A stretch of 64,000 nucleotides of DNA, taken from the NCBI GenBank assembly GCA_037176845.1, contig JAYKXP010000130.1, positions 62,001 to 126,000 on the forward strand, written 5' to 3'. Positions 33,090-45,200 of the stretch are shown here, piece by piece (position 1 is the first letter of the stretch; each line of letters begins with the position of its first letter). A model generated the notes under the pieces. It had not been told where the DNA came from, ran no database searches, and saw only the letters and a list, made by a program, of their open reading frames with translations. Source of the DNA: Paramarasmius palmivorus. Taxonomy: Eukaryota > Basidiomycota > Agaricomycetes > Agaricales > Marasmiaceae. The translations under genes were made by a program, and so were the position numbers.

Positions 33090-35367
33090 TTACCTTCTGG
33101 TGCCAGAACCTTTAGCGCTGCCACGGCCTCCCTTTCTAACCACTGTCTTTTCCTCGGCAACGCCTGCCTCTGCCCGGCGGCTCAAGCGAGTGCTCTTCTC
33201 GCGCTGGCCAATATTGGCCCATTTGTTACGCCGTCCACTTCCCCTGACGCCATCCCCTTTGCGAGTACGGCTATCTTCTTCACTGTTTTGAACCGGATCA
33301 CCTTTGCGACGTTTGCTCACCGGAGCTGACGCCTCCCGATCATCCGAGGAACTCTGGATTGCACGCTTTACACCATGCGAATCCACAATTGCGACAAGAT
33401 GTGCATTGCCCGGTTGTTCTTCATCAAGAGGCGCGGTGATCAAGTCATGTTCGACGAGCTCCGAAAGTTCCGAACAAGGACTCAAGGCATTATCCTCATC
33501 TACTCCGAGCTCGTGAGTGGCGGGAGCGACGTTGATATCTTCATGCACCTCCGCAGTCATCGTTGCCGGCAGTAGTTGAGAATGGGTGTCAGCCTTTGGG
33601 TTTGAGGACGGCACATGATTCGCTTGTGTGATGGAGCTATCATCTGCGGCTGGGGGGGGTAAGGCGGGGAAGAGCTTGGTTGTGGGAGATAAGGGACTAG
33701 CATTGGTGGCAGCCAATGTGGAGGTGTTGGTCGAAGGTGATACAGAGTAGTCGGTGGTGGCAGGTAAGTCAGGTGATTCAGTTGCGTCACCTGTAGCCGA
33801 TGGAGCCATTCCCGATACCTTAGCCACGGCAGGCTCCGGCCCCGAGACCTCCGATGGGGAGAACATGAAAGGGTGTTGTAGTCCTTGTAGGTATTGCGCC
33901 ATATCGTAGAGTTCTCCGAATCCCAAACATTTGGGGTTCAACGATGAGTACGTGCTGAGATGGTTATGTTGGGCAGTATCATAATAGGTGGAAGGGTTTG
34001 CCTTGATGTCGTCGTAAGGCACGTTTGGGGAACCGCGAACCTTGACTGGATACTTCATTAGTATCTATCACTTAGTCCAAGGAACAACGACGTACAATAG
34101 AGTGCCTGAAACATTGTTTCTAACACCTCCGCCAGCACATCTGGGGCTATTGACGAAACCTTGACAGAAGTACTGATCCTTGCAATATCTTGTACGTCGT
34201 ATTCCAGACCATCGCACAATTGCAGTTTCTTGACATTGGCTATTTTCCTTATCAGCATCTTTCTCTGTGTGATCTCTAGTTGCGACGTACGGGGTATCTT
34301 TCTTGCCACAAACTCCTTCCAGGCAATATGTAGGAGGTCGCTGAACTCGTTCTGATCCGGTCTTCGGAGAAATTTCTCATCTTTGCCACCAAGCGATGAC
34401 GCGTGGATCCTGTCCCCGGTCAGTACGCTACTTGCAGTGAAGGATTTTGACCACTTACCGTGAAATGTCGATCTCGCCGTCCTTGTCACTGCGTGAACCA
34501 ACCAACAAAAACAGTTCAATGTCCCCAAGTTGACCACTAGTACACAAATCTTTCAAACAGTCGAACATGACGTTGCGGAATTGTTGACGGTTCCTATTCG
34601 CGCTATTAGTCACCCATCTCAACAGTCAGCACACCCACATACCGGTCTACATCAACAGCACCTCCTTCCGCCACCCGCTTCTGATACAATTCCTGATCTG
34701 CTGCCTGCCACAACTCTGTGATTGCACGTGCTCGAGCCCCTCCACCATTATTGTTCAGTGAAGGTTCCGATTTCAGGAGTGTGTGGCTGTGCTCCTCAAT
34801 CTCGGTGCCATGCTCGCGCACAAACAAGCCTTTGGCGGTGGCAGGCTGTCTCAGTGCAGACAGCAAGCTATGCGCTGCACCGGGCCGCAGAGGTGCACTA
34901 CTGGTGCCATCGAGATCGGCATAGGTCGCAATGAAAGTGTTTCGACAGTCGGGGATGAATACGTTGTTTCGCCAGTTCTTGAACTTGTCTTGTAGGCTCT
35001 AAGGCAGAACCTCAGCAACACGAAACGACCAAAATGAAGGCCAACACACCTTTAACCATGGCTTGGACTTATCCGTCGTAATTGTTTTGAACTGTTCTGT
35101 TTCGGAAATCGACTTGATCTTCTCGTTGAGCCAGTTGCTTAGTGAAGTGGGGTCTGATTGGCGACCCCCGCCCTTGCCAAGATGAAGCTTGTGTTTCTTG
35201 ATCTCTTCGCCATATTCTTGTAGCGCTGGTTGCAGAACCTCGTCAAGCTGTCCTTTGAAGGGGTCGGCCTTGCCTTGCTTTCGCTTTATGACTGCCTGAG
35301 TCTCATTTACATGATCATCAGGTTGTGGCGTTGGATGAGAGGATGAGATAGCGGGAACGGTGTTCAT
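33090..35367 (-). CDS. KDZ cargo A: large unknown protein
   Basis: The reverse-strand ATG at 35367 starts MNTVPAISSSHPTPQPDDHV. Introns near 35051-35000, 34639-34592, 34460-34410 and 34105-34047 are inferred from GT-AG signals and phase. The protein is about 680 residues. It has a helical, basic N-terminal region (EIKKHKLHLGKGGGRQSDPT; SKPWLKSLQDKFKNWRNNVF), a middle helical domain (FSDLLHIAWKEFVARKIPRT; MLIRKIANVKKLQLCDGLEY), and a long Ser/Thr/Pro-rich tail ending in an Arg/Lys/Gly-rich segment (SKRRKG...GSGRRNKWANIG...). The basic tail suggests DNA or RNA binding. No family is recognised. It is transcribed outward towards the left end. Confidence 0.6.
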
Positions 35368-35586
35368 GGGTGGATCTAATGATGTGGTGGGTCGAAATTC
35401 GGAAGAGACACATCGCAGCAGAACTCCAATTAAAGAGGAATGGCGCCATTGTATTCTTCTATGCCACTAGGGGACAACATCTGCGTGGACAGTTTAATGC
35501 CACATGAATGCTTGGACGCCTGGCATTTCTCAAATACTGCATCATCCACTTCCTCATTGCCATTCTCGCTACTCCTCCCTCAAGCC

Positions 35587-36629
35587 ATGACCGCTACCGA
35601 ACTCGATCTTCCCGCTCTCCCGAAAGTCGTAACTTGTAGTACCAGTTGGAGCGTAGCCTTGTTACAGCTTCGGTGCTTCCTTGATCGGCAACGCAACGAG
35701 ACCACAGTCAACGAATTTGCACGATGCCCCCGGAATACTTCAAAATGGCATCCCGTGAAGATTCTCATGGGGAAAGGGTCCAAAGAAGGTAGTTTCGGAT
35801 GTCTTGCACTATATGACTGGTCGGTAAGTCAGTATGGAACATGTGTCAAAGTTGTATAGTACTCACCTCATACTAGTGTAGCCATTGCAAGCCCAAATCC
35901 AAGGACTATGTAGTTGAAAGCCTTGATGCCCCACTCGCACTTGAACTTGCCAAACTGTACTATTGGTACCTTCGGCAATGTCCTGGCAACCACAAGACGC
36001 GAATTGGGTCACTGCTGGAAGACTTTCCCGATGCAAGCACTCCATCGATCTACCAGTCATTACTGTGCGTGAAAAGCACTCCTTCCGCCATGAGCCAGAC
36101 TACCCTCAGCTCCCAGCAATCCAGTATGGCCAATACATTTTCTGGAAAAGGGAAGCAGAAGGCTGGTAAGCCACATCCACTTCCGTCAGATCGGGTATTG
36201 GAACCGGTCCCCCTGAAGCGCAAGGCCTCAGATGAACCACCGATACCCATTTCCAAGCGTCGAAACATGGCAAGATCCGCCTCCCAGGTCATAATTGACA
36301 TTAGCGATGATGACGAGTCAGTCAAATCCTCGCCCAAGGGCACGTCCATGGTGTCCACCTCTAGTAATCGCAGCCGACCACTGAAACACTTTCCACTTCC
36401 TTCACCTCTCTCCTCCCCAGTGCGAAATCCCATGCGTGCAGACTCTCCAGTTGAAGCGAGCTCGTCGAAACAGGTAAACGAGTGGACTCCAGAACAGTTG
36501 ATTGCTGCCATGGAGGAGGTGAAACGACGTGTGAGGACCGGGACCCATCTCCAGAAACTTCGTGGAGACATATCAACACTGTATGCCGAGCTTCAGGAAG
36601 CTTACAGGGTTGGTCGTCTGGAGGATTAG
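35587..36629 (+). CDS. KDZ cargo B: zinc-cluster protein with SUMO-interaction-like motif
   Basis: The ATG at 35587 starts MTATELDLPALPKVVTCSTS. An N-terminal zinc-cluster-like region has FARCPRNTSKWHPVKILMGK and FGCLALYDC joined over a roughly 60-base intron to HCKPKSKDYV. WYLRQCPGNHKTRIGSLLED follows, a Cys/His pattern I associate with small zinc fingers near KDZ transposases. The middle is Ser/Pro-rich with LKRKASDEPPIPISKRRN (bipartite nuclear signal). QVIIDISDDDESV is a hydrophobic core followed by acids, the form of a SUMO-interaction motif. The C-terminus is helical (TPEQLIAAMEEVKRRVRTGT; LRGDISTLYAELQEAYRVGR). It is likely a nuclear accessory factor for transposition or silencing. Confidence 0.62.
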
Positions 36630-37175
36630 ATATATGAGCGAAATACCTGTACCGAAATTTGTACAATGATATGTATCAGTAGCCAGTCAAACGAATAGCA
36701 CATATACGCACCTTTTCTTGGTCAATTCCATCCACGGCCCGCTACCCTTTACCCACACTAGCTGCTATAACCAATATATGGCATGATGAACCGTAGGGAG
36801 AGAAGTGAGATTGCGACTAAAGAGAGTGATTGGTGAAAACAGCATGTTGGCGGCTGTGTTACTTCTGTATATGCATAAGTGGAAATATGTTCCCATCCCC
36901 AGTCGGCACTCAGTTTTCTGCATCGCTACGTTTGGTGACCCGCGATGGCTATTGTTAAATAATGAATCGATATGACAGCCAAATAAAATAGAAACCTGGG
37001 TTGGATTTGACAGAACTTTCAAACCTGAACGTTTGAACGGTCAACATATTCGACATGCCTATTGAGCGAATGATGTCACAGTTCAACATTCAACCATTAC
37101 ATCGAACATTGAACATCGACGGGAGTTCATTCAACTCCATATTCAATATTCACTGTCAGTCCCTTCTTCCATCTT

Positions 37176-38331
37176 ATGGACTCTACTCGAAGAATTGCAC
37201 CCACAAGGTACGTTATCATAACTTGACTGTAGGTTACTGCCAATTTACTGATATTACATTATCACTGCCGCCGTTGAATGACTCCTCTGTGCAGTCGTAC
37301 TATATCCAGTTTGGCAGACCTGATTCATTGAAAACTCGATCTAGAATACGTCGCAGTCTCATCTCCATCATCCACTCCCCGAAATCTACCGGTATGGACG
37401 TGTCATGCATCGGTATCCGTTATTTTACGTCGACGATCAAACGAAGTCAAGCTTCATCAAGTCTCACATCGCCAACGATACCTTTCGCTGGCTTCATGGC
37501 GAAGAGATCCGCCGATCTTGGCCCATGGCCACTTGTGGAGCAGGACTTGGCTGGGCAATTATTCACGAGGAATGTATTGTGCGATGCCGGTTACTGTACA
37601 CTCTTCTTGTGCCACCGGAACGCCGAGCATTTGGCCCATGCCACACGCTGGACCATTATAAGGGTGTTGCAAGTTGTCTGCCTGCGATATTCTACAAGCA
37701 CCTTCATTAATCTGTCGCACCATAATGACCTCTACTGGCCTCTGTGAGTATCCTTCTTTGATCGATGCTAAGTTCATCCCTGATACATTTCAGATGCACG
37801 CTCTCGCTCATGGGCACCCGAAAATCGGTCTTCTCCACAATCACCACGTAGTATGTCCTCAATGTTGTGTTCGGACATCGAGCTAATGCCAGTTATATCA
37901 GAACGAACCGTATCTCTGGGGTCAATCGCATCTTCAGTCGAATCTCAATCTCCACTGGACAAGTACATGCTCGAGCGTTTTGGACGTGCTAAGAGTGTCA
38001 AAGAAACACCGGATGTTACTAATGCTGGTGGGTGTTACACCTTCATCTTTCTGCATGAATCACTGACTAGTACATAATGCTTGCAATAGCTCTGAAGCGA
38101 CGCTTGTCCGAATCAGAATCCCCCAACACCAATGCCACCAAACGCATGCGTACGGATGGTCCCTCTCCCGATCAGGCTGGTCCTTCAAACAACAAGGAAA
38201 TCATTGATTTGACGGGGGACAGCGATTCTGACTCTGTGGATCCGGATCTGAAGCCAGTTCGCCAACGCGCACCAAAGAATCAACACAACAAACCTCGTAT
38301 CGTTGCATACCTAGATCTCACCCAAGATTAG
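37176..38331 (+). CDS. KDZ cargo C: unknown protein with SUMO-interaction-like motif
   Basis: The start is uncertain. The clearest exon opens near 37345 and reads EIYRYGRVMHRYPLFYVDDQ, FIKSHIANDTFRWLHGEEIR, LGWAIIHEECIVRCRLLYTL and VPPERRAFGP. This looks like one folded domain, partly Trp- and His-rich. Later exons are Ser-rich (MSSMLCSDIELMPVISERTV; MLERFGRAKSVKETPDV), then after an intron NATKRMRTDGPSPDQAGPSN and EIIDLTGDSDSDSVDPDL. IIDLT followed by acids is the classic form of a SUMO-interaction motif. Several exon joints between 37100 and 37900 are not resolved. No enzyme family is recognised. Confidence 0.5.
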
Positions 38332-38551
38332 ACTCAAGAGAAATGTATTAGCTGTAGTTCTTTTCTTCTGTATATGTACACCGAATGAATGGACGTTTCC
38401 TTAGTGGCGATTGAACAATACCCGCAGCGTGAACAATAAACAACGAAAACAAAAGCTTGAACCGGAAAGGCCTGCCTACGATTTGATGTGGGATGGTCCA
38501 AGAGAGATGGTCTAAGCGTCCTTCAGATGACTGTAAAAGCCGGCAAGGTAG

Positions 38552-39433
38552 ATGGAACTCCTTCTCAAACCAATGCCTACCGAACTCGATACCGAACTCG
38601 ATACCTCTCTTCATTGCGAAGACCTTGGCTGCGCACTGCACGCTCTCAGCGAGCTATGCACATCATCTGTGACTGCATTGGTACCGGATTGGTTAGAATG
38701 GCAAGATATGCGGCAGGCCGCACTCTTTGCCTTGATCGTAGAGTACCGAAAGGAGGTCAATGACATCGCTGTGATGTCTGATGAATGGGTATGCTCAGAT
38801 ACTGGAATGGTCCACCTACTTCGGATAGAGAAGGATATCGATTCCGATCAGTTTGGCAGTCTATTGAGGGTTGATATGGTGAGTTACCTTCGACATCGCG
38901 GGAGTAATCTAAAGCAACATACCTTAGGATCAAATAGAATGTCGTTGTGGAGAAGAACTTTTCAGCGTTCCTATGGTGTACCATCGGTGTCTATACGCAG
39001 CATTGAACCAGTGGGAATATGAAGAAGAAGAAAGGCAGCGAGCAAGTGGTGACGGTGAAGGTATGGCAAGTCTTGAATGGTTTCATTGCAAAGTCTAAGC
39101 TCTAGATCGTTAGTTAGCTTCGAAAAAGTGGAGTCAGACTCGGAGTCTACTCACAGCGAAGACAATACTAGCAATGGACATGACACTTCATCCAGCAGCA
39201 AAAGTTCCAATTCCGATGATACAAGCTCCGACAGTGAGACGTCACATTCTGATGAAGATGACGAGGGACCCAGTACCGTCAACCCTGCACCTCCTACTTT
39301 GAATCTCACAGCCAGTCTTCCAGCGCAAGATGATGATCCTCGGCCATCGAAAAGGAGGACATATGTGGACGATGGTGAAGATGAGTTTGTTGATCCTATT
39401 CCTACCAAACGTAGAAAGGAGTCAGAGGAGTGA
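38552..39433 (+). CDS. KDZ cargo D: Cys-cluster protein with acidic Ser/Asp tail
   Basis: It starts MELLLKPMPTELDTELDTSL. A helical N-terminal region (LHCEDLGCALHALSELCTSS; MRQAALFALIVEYRKEVNDI) leads over an intron (about 38879-38927) into DQIECRCGEELFSVPMVYHR, a Cys-x-Cys cluster that may bind zinc. After a second intron (about 39061-39110) comes a low-complexity tail of Ser/Asp/Glu (SKSSNSDDTSSDSETSHSDE), then PSKRRTYVDDGEDEF and PTKRRKESEE. Acidic Ser tails of this kind are common in histone-binding proteins, but that is only an inference. Family unknown. Confidence 0.55.
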
Positions 39434-40050
39434 TAGCATCTCATTGACATCGATATGTATTGTTTACCTCGATCTGATAATCCGATGTGTTCTTGTTTCA
39501 AGGCGGCTCAGGATGTGCTAGGTTCAACAAGGTTGACGTCTTTGATTCGAAAGAAGGAAAGGACCTATGATGACGCAAAGTATTGTGTGAACATTCTGTA
39601 CCAAATTGGCAGGGCAGTATCGTTTGCTTCGACACACCCTGTTGGTCGGATTTGAATGAATGCTCAATTTTAATCATTTGCGCCAGTACACTGGAGGCTA
39701 CGGGTACACTTTTCAGATAGAAAAACATTAGGGTGCAGAAAGCTGAGTCGTGAATACTCAGAATAGAGATGGGAATGAATTACCCTTTATGGTATCAGGC
39801 ATCAGGCAAGTGAGAATTGTACGAGAACGTCATCTCTCCTTTGACCCAAACCATTCTGGCGCCAGCCTTTCAAAATCTCGCTACTCGTCAAACTTGGCAT
39901 ATTAGATCGACCTTTGAATGGCCAACTCTGCGTGTTACTCTCTGAAGACTTGCAATGAGAATCGAGAGATGGTATTGAAGAAGGAAAATCAAGGTAAGTG
40001 TTCTACTGGAGATGCAGCCTGGCATCGAATACTAAGACTTTTGTATAGTT
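39434..40050. other. Non-coding stretch within the KDZ element
   Basis: This is AT-rich sequence between the convergent cargo D and cargo E genes. No convincing exon, repeat or RNA gene is seen. Confidence 0.35.
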
Positions 40051-40650
40051 CTAATCTTCTTCTTCATCCTTAACCACGCTTACACTTCTCGCGACCTCTA
40101 ATTCATCTCGCTCATCGTCAACGAACTGCTCAAAGGCCGCCCTCAGCGACAAAATGGCGGTCTTTTCCCGGTGCTCCCACAAAACATCGGTTATGAGCTC
40201 TTCTGTATCACCCACTACACCATCCCGAGACCATTTCCCTCTAGCCTGGAACATATCGAACAAACAACGCAGGCGCTCGATGTCTCGGCGTAAACGAGCA
40301 GGCAGACTATCGGTAACCCACTCGACATATGCGCAGGGGAGCCTCTGACGGTTGTGTTCGAAAGAGTAGCACTGCATGGAGTGAGTAAATGTTCATGATA
40401 AACAGCTTGCATGACTAACCCGACGATACAGCCTGCCCACCTGGTTCCAATCCTGGCGCCCATAGTTCGTACGGACACTGCTCCAGAGGTGTCCTTGCCC
40501 CGATGAAAGTGTTTCGTAACCCCGAATTCGGGCAACCTTTGTGATTTCGTACTCCAGATGCACTTGAATCTCGTTCTGAATGATGGTTTTTTCCATGGCA
40601 GAGAGGTTTGCAAGGTTGAGAGGCGGTGAAGTGTTTGCGGAGAGAGACAT
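40051..40650 (-). CDS. KDZ cargo E: small helical protein
   Basis: Two exons. The first (40650 to about 40421) reads MSLSANTSPPLNLANLSAME through VRTNYGRQDWNQVGRLYRR. The second (about 40374-40051) reads CYSFEHNRQRLPCAYVEWVT, RRDIERLRCLFDMFQARGKW, EELITDVLWEHREKTAILSL and ends SVVKDEEED. It has about 185 residues, mostly amphipathic helix. The start is divergent from the transposase gene, about 230 bp away, so the two may share a promoter region. No family is recognised. Confidence 0.58.
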
Positions 40651-40878
40651 GGTAAAAGTGCGTTGGGTTCGAGTAGAGAAGATGTGCAGTATTCGATTCT
40701 TATGGGATCGAGTGCTCAGCAGCTTGGACCATGGCGGTTATGCCACTGGGAGACCGCAAAAGCTTCAACAATAGACGATCATTGTTATTGTGAGTCTCAG
40801 ATCTGCTGTGACAAGTGATACGCTGATTCAGCGTCGTAGTGGCATCCGAGCCTTTTGGTTTCTTGTATCCCTTCAGTC

Positions 40879-43800
40879 ATGGCCCCCCGCAAGCGCAAGT
40901 ACGACGAAGCAGACTATGCCGATGCTATCGAGGACAGCAGCACTAGGCGCAAAGTAACAGTCCATGATGTCGATGAAGCCGGAGTTCGCACAAGCACTCA
41001 CTTCATTCGAAGAGTCAATGTACCACTCTCTCACACAGTAGCAGTTCCAACAACTCCCCGACTGTCTGCTCCGCCGGAGTTAGACGCCATTCAGGAACTG
41101 GAAGATGCATTGTTTACTGAAGATATCGAGAAGGGCAAGGAGGACGAACTTCCGAAAACACAAACACAAGTTCGTTTTCACAATGTCGGTTGGGAGTTAA
41201 TCTAATTGAGCTTACAGAGACGAAAACTTATGGAGGAGTACGGTGTTCGTTTCGAACAGGCTAGCTATATCATAATGGGGCGAGAGGCCGAAAAGACGAT
41301 AGGGCAGGCTTGCGCATGCGGGAGACCTGACCGCAAGCGACTGGTTCGTTGTTTGGACTGCGAACAGTTTCCCTTGGTTTGCGAGGAATGCTGGTTGAGC
41401 ATGCATCGATACCAACCTTTGCACTGGGCTCACGTCTGGAACGATTCCCGAGGGTATTTCACGCGCCAAGACATCTCGACGTTGGGTTACCGGATGACTA
41501 TTGGCCACTCGAACGATGCGGTTTGCTCGAATGGAGTCAATGGGCCTCTGAACATCGCGGACTTGAATGGAATCCATGCCACAACTGTGCGTTACTGCAA
41601 ATGTGATGGCGAAGTAGACAAGTGGCAGAAGCTAATGGAGATCGGTTTCTTCCCGGCTACCGTCAACGACCCGCAGACTGTGTTCACTTTCCGCTTGCTC
41701 CGACACTATCAAATGACCAATTTACAATCGAAGACCCCGACATACCAATACATGAAAACTCTACGTCGTTTAACGGATAATGTGTTTACAGGGAATGTGC
41801 CGGTGAGCCTCAGAATTTAACAGTAACAATTTTGTACTTACTGGTACCTTAGGAACTTATCAAGCAATTCACTCTTGTTGTAAGAGTGTGGTCGTTCCTC
41901 GAAGTCCAACGGCGAGCTGGCCAGCTGCATGACTTGGACTCTCGCTTTCCACGCAGGCAGAAGGGCAGTTTGGTCGTATACTGCCCGTCTTGTCCGGAGA
42001 TTGATGTAAACATTGAACCAGGATGGGAGAGTACTCCTCGACATCTGAGGTATGGGTTATGGTGACCAGTGACCGCCTCGCTAATGAACCTCCAGGCATC
42101 TACATCAAACACGACTGACGTTGGACGGAAACTATCAAGCCAATCATATAGCAAAGCGACGACAAGATGCATTGGATGGTAGCCTGTGGCATGATAGCGG
42201 TTACTTTGAACTGGCATCAAGGTACAATCAGTTGTGCGGATTCGAGGACATGGATAAGACCGAGGTGTGTCTTCTAGCCCAAAGGTTCATTCCGTCACTA
42301 ATCCATCATTAGAAAAGTGTTTGCGGACATCTGAATGCAATCAACAAGCAGAATCGCGCCAAGTTCAAGAATACCGATATCAGCGGGATTGTTAACTGTC
42401 AATGCGATCACATCTTTGTTCTCGCATCAGGCAACCTAAACCAAGGAGAGAGGTATGTCGAATGTGTTTGGGTAACCGCTTCATTGCTAACTGCCATGGT
42501 AGGTTCGTTGCTGTAGATCGCGTATTAGCAAGAGCGCTAGCTCTCCGTCCATTTGACGCAGATGCTATACCGAACTTTTTCATCAGCTACGATAGTGTCT
42601 GCTCATTCTGCAAGAAGATACCTCAGCGCTGGGAACTTGCGCATCCGGAGTTAACGAAGCTCATACCTCACATGCGGTTCATCATTCCAGTATGCCACTG
42701 TCGCAATCATGTTGACTCTTGCGAACCACTCTATCTGTACACGTATAAGGAAGGTGCAGGTTGGTTCCCCGCAGAAACGGCCGAGATGTACTGGCCAGTG
42801 CTGAACGCAGTCGGCGCTGCATGTCGTCAGATGAACCTGGGCCCTCGAGAGGAGCATATCAACATGTCTCATGGGGATTGGAACTGGAGGAAAACAGTTG
42901 GTATGGGTACGTGAACTCTTGACACAGATATACAGTTTCTAAATGACACTCCCAGCGCAACAGCTTTTCAAAGACCTCAGAGATAGGAAGGGAATCTATG
43001 TCGAGAAACGAGATCATTTTGCAGCTCTGTCGCTGCTTTTCGAGGACAAAGTCGGCACATGGAATGTGCTCGATCGCTCACCAGTGGTTGTCAACAAGAA
43101 GACCGTGTCAAGCGTCTACTCCCATGGCAATGTCAAAGGTGTGTAATAGTTTGCCTGTGGGATGGTGGACTAATGTTCGATACCAGCTCCGGATCTTCGT
43201 TCAATATTTGATGAATGGAAGCGATCGGGTGAAGGAGAGACAAGTGGATTAAGGAAAATCAGTGCTGTAATGGCCTACCTTGAAGCTGGGCTGGACATCT
43301 ATCTCGACCAGTGCGCTGCCATCAACTCTACCACACGTAACAAAGACTGATCTTTCATTCACAGGCAGGAAGTCATGGTACTTGCCCGCAAAGCAGAGAA
43401 GCGTAATATGGAGGGATCAACACAGTTATCTCAGCGGAGAGCGAGGCTCGCTTCAGACAAAAGCAATTCCGATTCATCCCCAGTAACCTTGATGTTCCTC
43501 ATCTCGACTCTACCAATTCCGAGCCCGAGACTGAGATCCTCCATCTACCTTCGGATTTTTCTGCGGAACAGCGGATCACGTTGAAGTTGACAACCCTAGC
43601 CGGAAAAGAAACTGTTGTCATCCGCAAGCGACTCGTCAAACTTGTTTTCAGACTTCGAACAGTAGTGCGAGTGTACTCGGAAGCTCTACTTCGCAAAGCA
43701 AACAATGACCGGGGTCAAGACTTGAACACACGTGCCAATCAACAACTTTCTTCGATACGAGCCGATCGTGATCAACTCATCGATAACTACCGGTGGTTAC

Positions 43801-44883
43801 GAACCAAATTGGAGAAACTGGGAGCTTCGAGTGAAGAGTGGCCTCAGCTGTCTGTGGCAGACACATATCGGAAACCCACCGAACAGAGACGTGCACCCAG
43901 AACGACTCGGACTAAAGAGGGTGCGCTCTGGTCGTTGGGCCTTTCACGGCGCAAGAATGATGCACTACCCATTGGTCGGATTGAAGGTGATTCCAACCAA
44001 GGCCAAGTGATGCAGGAAAATCAAGCGGATGACGAACCCAAATGCGACACCGACACGTTCCACTACACAGGTATGTCATTGGGGCTCCTTCGTAAAGAAA
44101 ACATGTACTGATAGTGGGATACAGGAACCAAAATGACAAGGAGTAAACGTGAGTGAGGTTATCTGGCGTATGATGTCAAAACTGATGGAAGTTGCAGAAC
44201 CTGATTGGAACCCTGACTCTGGTAGAGGCAAGACACATGCACCTGTCGAGGTGGAGAATGCAGAGGCTCGTGTCAAGACTGACGGTTGGATTTGGAACCC
44301 TGGCCAATTGCAGCGCATGACAGGTGATGGAATGAAGCACTGGGAAGAGACCAGTGAGTGTTGTAAACATGGATCATTACGCAGATACTGATGGATGACC
44401 TAGGCAATCGAGTTCAATGGTTTCGTGCTGAAGCTGAGTTTGAACGGGCACGTGAAGAGCTGGAAATCAAGCATGCGGAATTCGCCCGATGCATTCGCTT
44501 CTTCACGTTTATGCGTGATCGGTGGATGGAATGCGCGAAGAGTCAAACACTACCAGGTCATGCCGCCTATGCGAGGGAACACTCCGATATGTACGACGCA
44601 CTAAGACTCAATGCCGAGAATAAGTATGGTCTGTGTGGGATCCCCATACTGCGTCATGTTCCGGACGAGAAGACACTGGCCGACCAGGTTGTTTTATTTC
44701 GGGAGCAGGAAGAACGCTACTTCCATTTTGACCGGTAAGTAGATACACTGCCTTTCTCGTTACCTGGCTAAGGGGTTATCTAGCATGAAAGGAAGACCAC
44801 TGTTCGTAGATCCCACCGTTCATGGATCAGAGATTGGCTTCCAGGACGATCGTGAAGAGGACCTGGAGGAGGAGGAGGAATGA
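40879..44883 (+). CDS. KDZ transposase of the cargo element
   Basis: The ATG at 40879 starts MAPRKRKYDEADYADAIEDS. About ten short introns split the gene. The CxC2 cluster is ACACGRPDRKRLVRCLDC...CEECWLSMH. The core shows TLDGNYQANHIAKR (first Asp, about 42118), a Cys pair (GIVNCQCDHIF), FISYDSVCSFCKKIPQRW (second Asp, about 42592), IPVCHCRNHVDSCEPLYLYT and AETAEMYWPVLNAVGAAC (Glu). The C-terminal helical part (VRVYSEALLRKANN; NRVQWFRAEAEFERAREELE; ARCIRFFTFMRDRWMECAKS) matches the usual KDZ tail, ending in acidic DLEEEEE. No in-frame stop was noticed, so it may be functional. It is predicted to catalyse cut-and-paste transposition through the 48-bp ends. Confidence 0.8.
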
Positions 44884-44906
44884 TCTCAGTTCATGGTTTA
44901 GACAGT

Positions 44907-45015
44907 CCGTTTAACTTGGTGTTTTGATTTATCTGTTTAACTTGTCGTTCTCTGAATATTTAGTGATGGTCTGTTTAATGTGGTGTTTTGATGATCTGTT
45001 TAATAGACTGTTTAA
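44907..45015. repeat. Right subterminal array of CTGTTTAA
   Basis: CTGTTTAA occurs at 44933-44940, 44971-44978, 44996-45003 and 45008-45015, with CCGTTTAA at about 44907. The interspersed word GGTGTTTTGAT also repeats three times. It is in inverse orientation to the left array. Confidence 0.75.
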
Positions 45016-45138
45016 TCGGCGTTGGTTTAGGCTGGAGGTTTAAATAACGCGGTGTTTTGATTTGTGTTTTGTTTGTATTGTGTAAATTGCAATGTGGCCC
45101 AGGTGGCCCAACTAGGTAAACAACGTATATAAACCCGA

Positions 45139-45186
45139 TTAAGAATTTTTTGGTATAGCCTCTTTTAGTTTAGAAAAGTTCATACA
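45139..45186. repeat. Right terminal inverted repeat of the KDZ element
   Basis: 48 bp, the reverse complement of 32721-32768 with four mismatches. Six bases separate it from the right target duplication. Confidence 0.95.
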
Positions 45187-45192
45187 TTATCA

Positions 45193-45200
45193 GATTATCT
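45193..45200. repeat. 8-bp target site duplication, right copy
   Basis: GATTATCT, identical to 32706-32713. The gypsy reverse transcriptase frame resumes directly from it. Confidence 0.93.

Larger units (their letters stand above)
32714..45192. mobile_element. 12,479-bp KDZ transposon with five cargo genes
   Basis: It is bounded by the exact 8-bp duplication GATTATCT (32706-32713 and 45193-45200). Terminal inverted repeats of 48 bp lie at 32721-32768 and 45139-45186, with inverted subterminal arrays inside. Deleting the element plus one duplication restores the gypsy reverse transcriptase frame exactly, which proves insertion. An 8-bp duplication agrees with what I recall for Zisupton-type elements. 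The contents in order are cargo A (reverse), B, C, D (forward), cargo E (reverse) and the transposase (forward). Nearly intact ends and mostly open genes suggest a fairly recent insertion. Confidence 0.95.
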
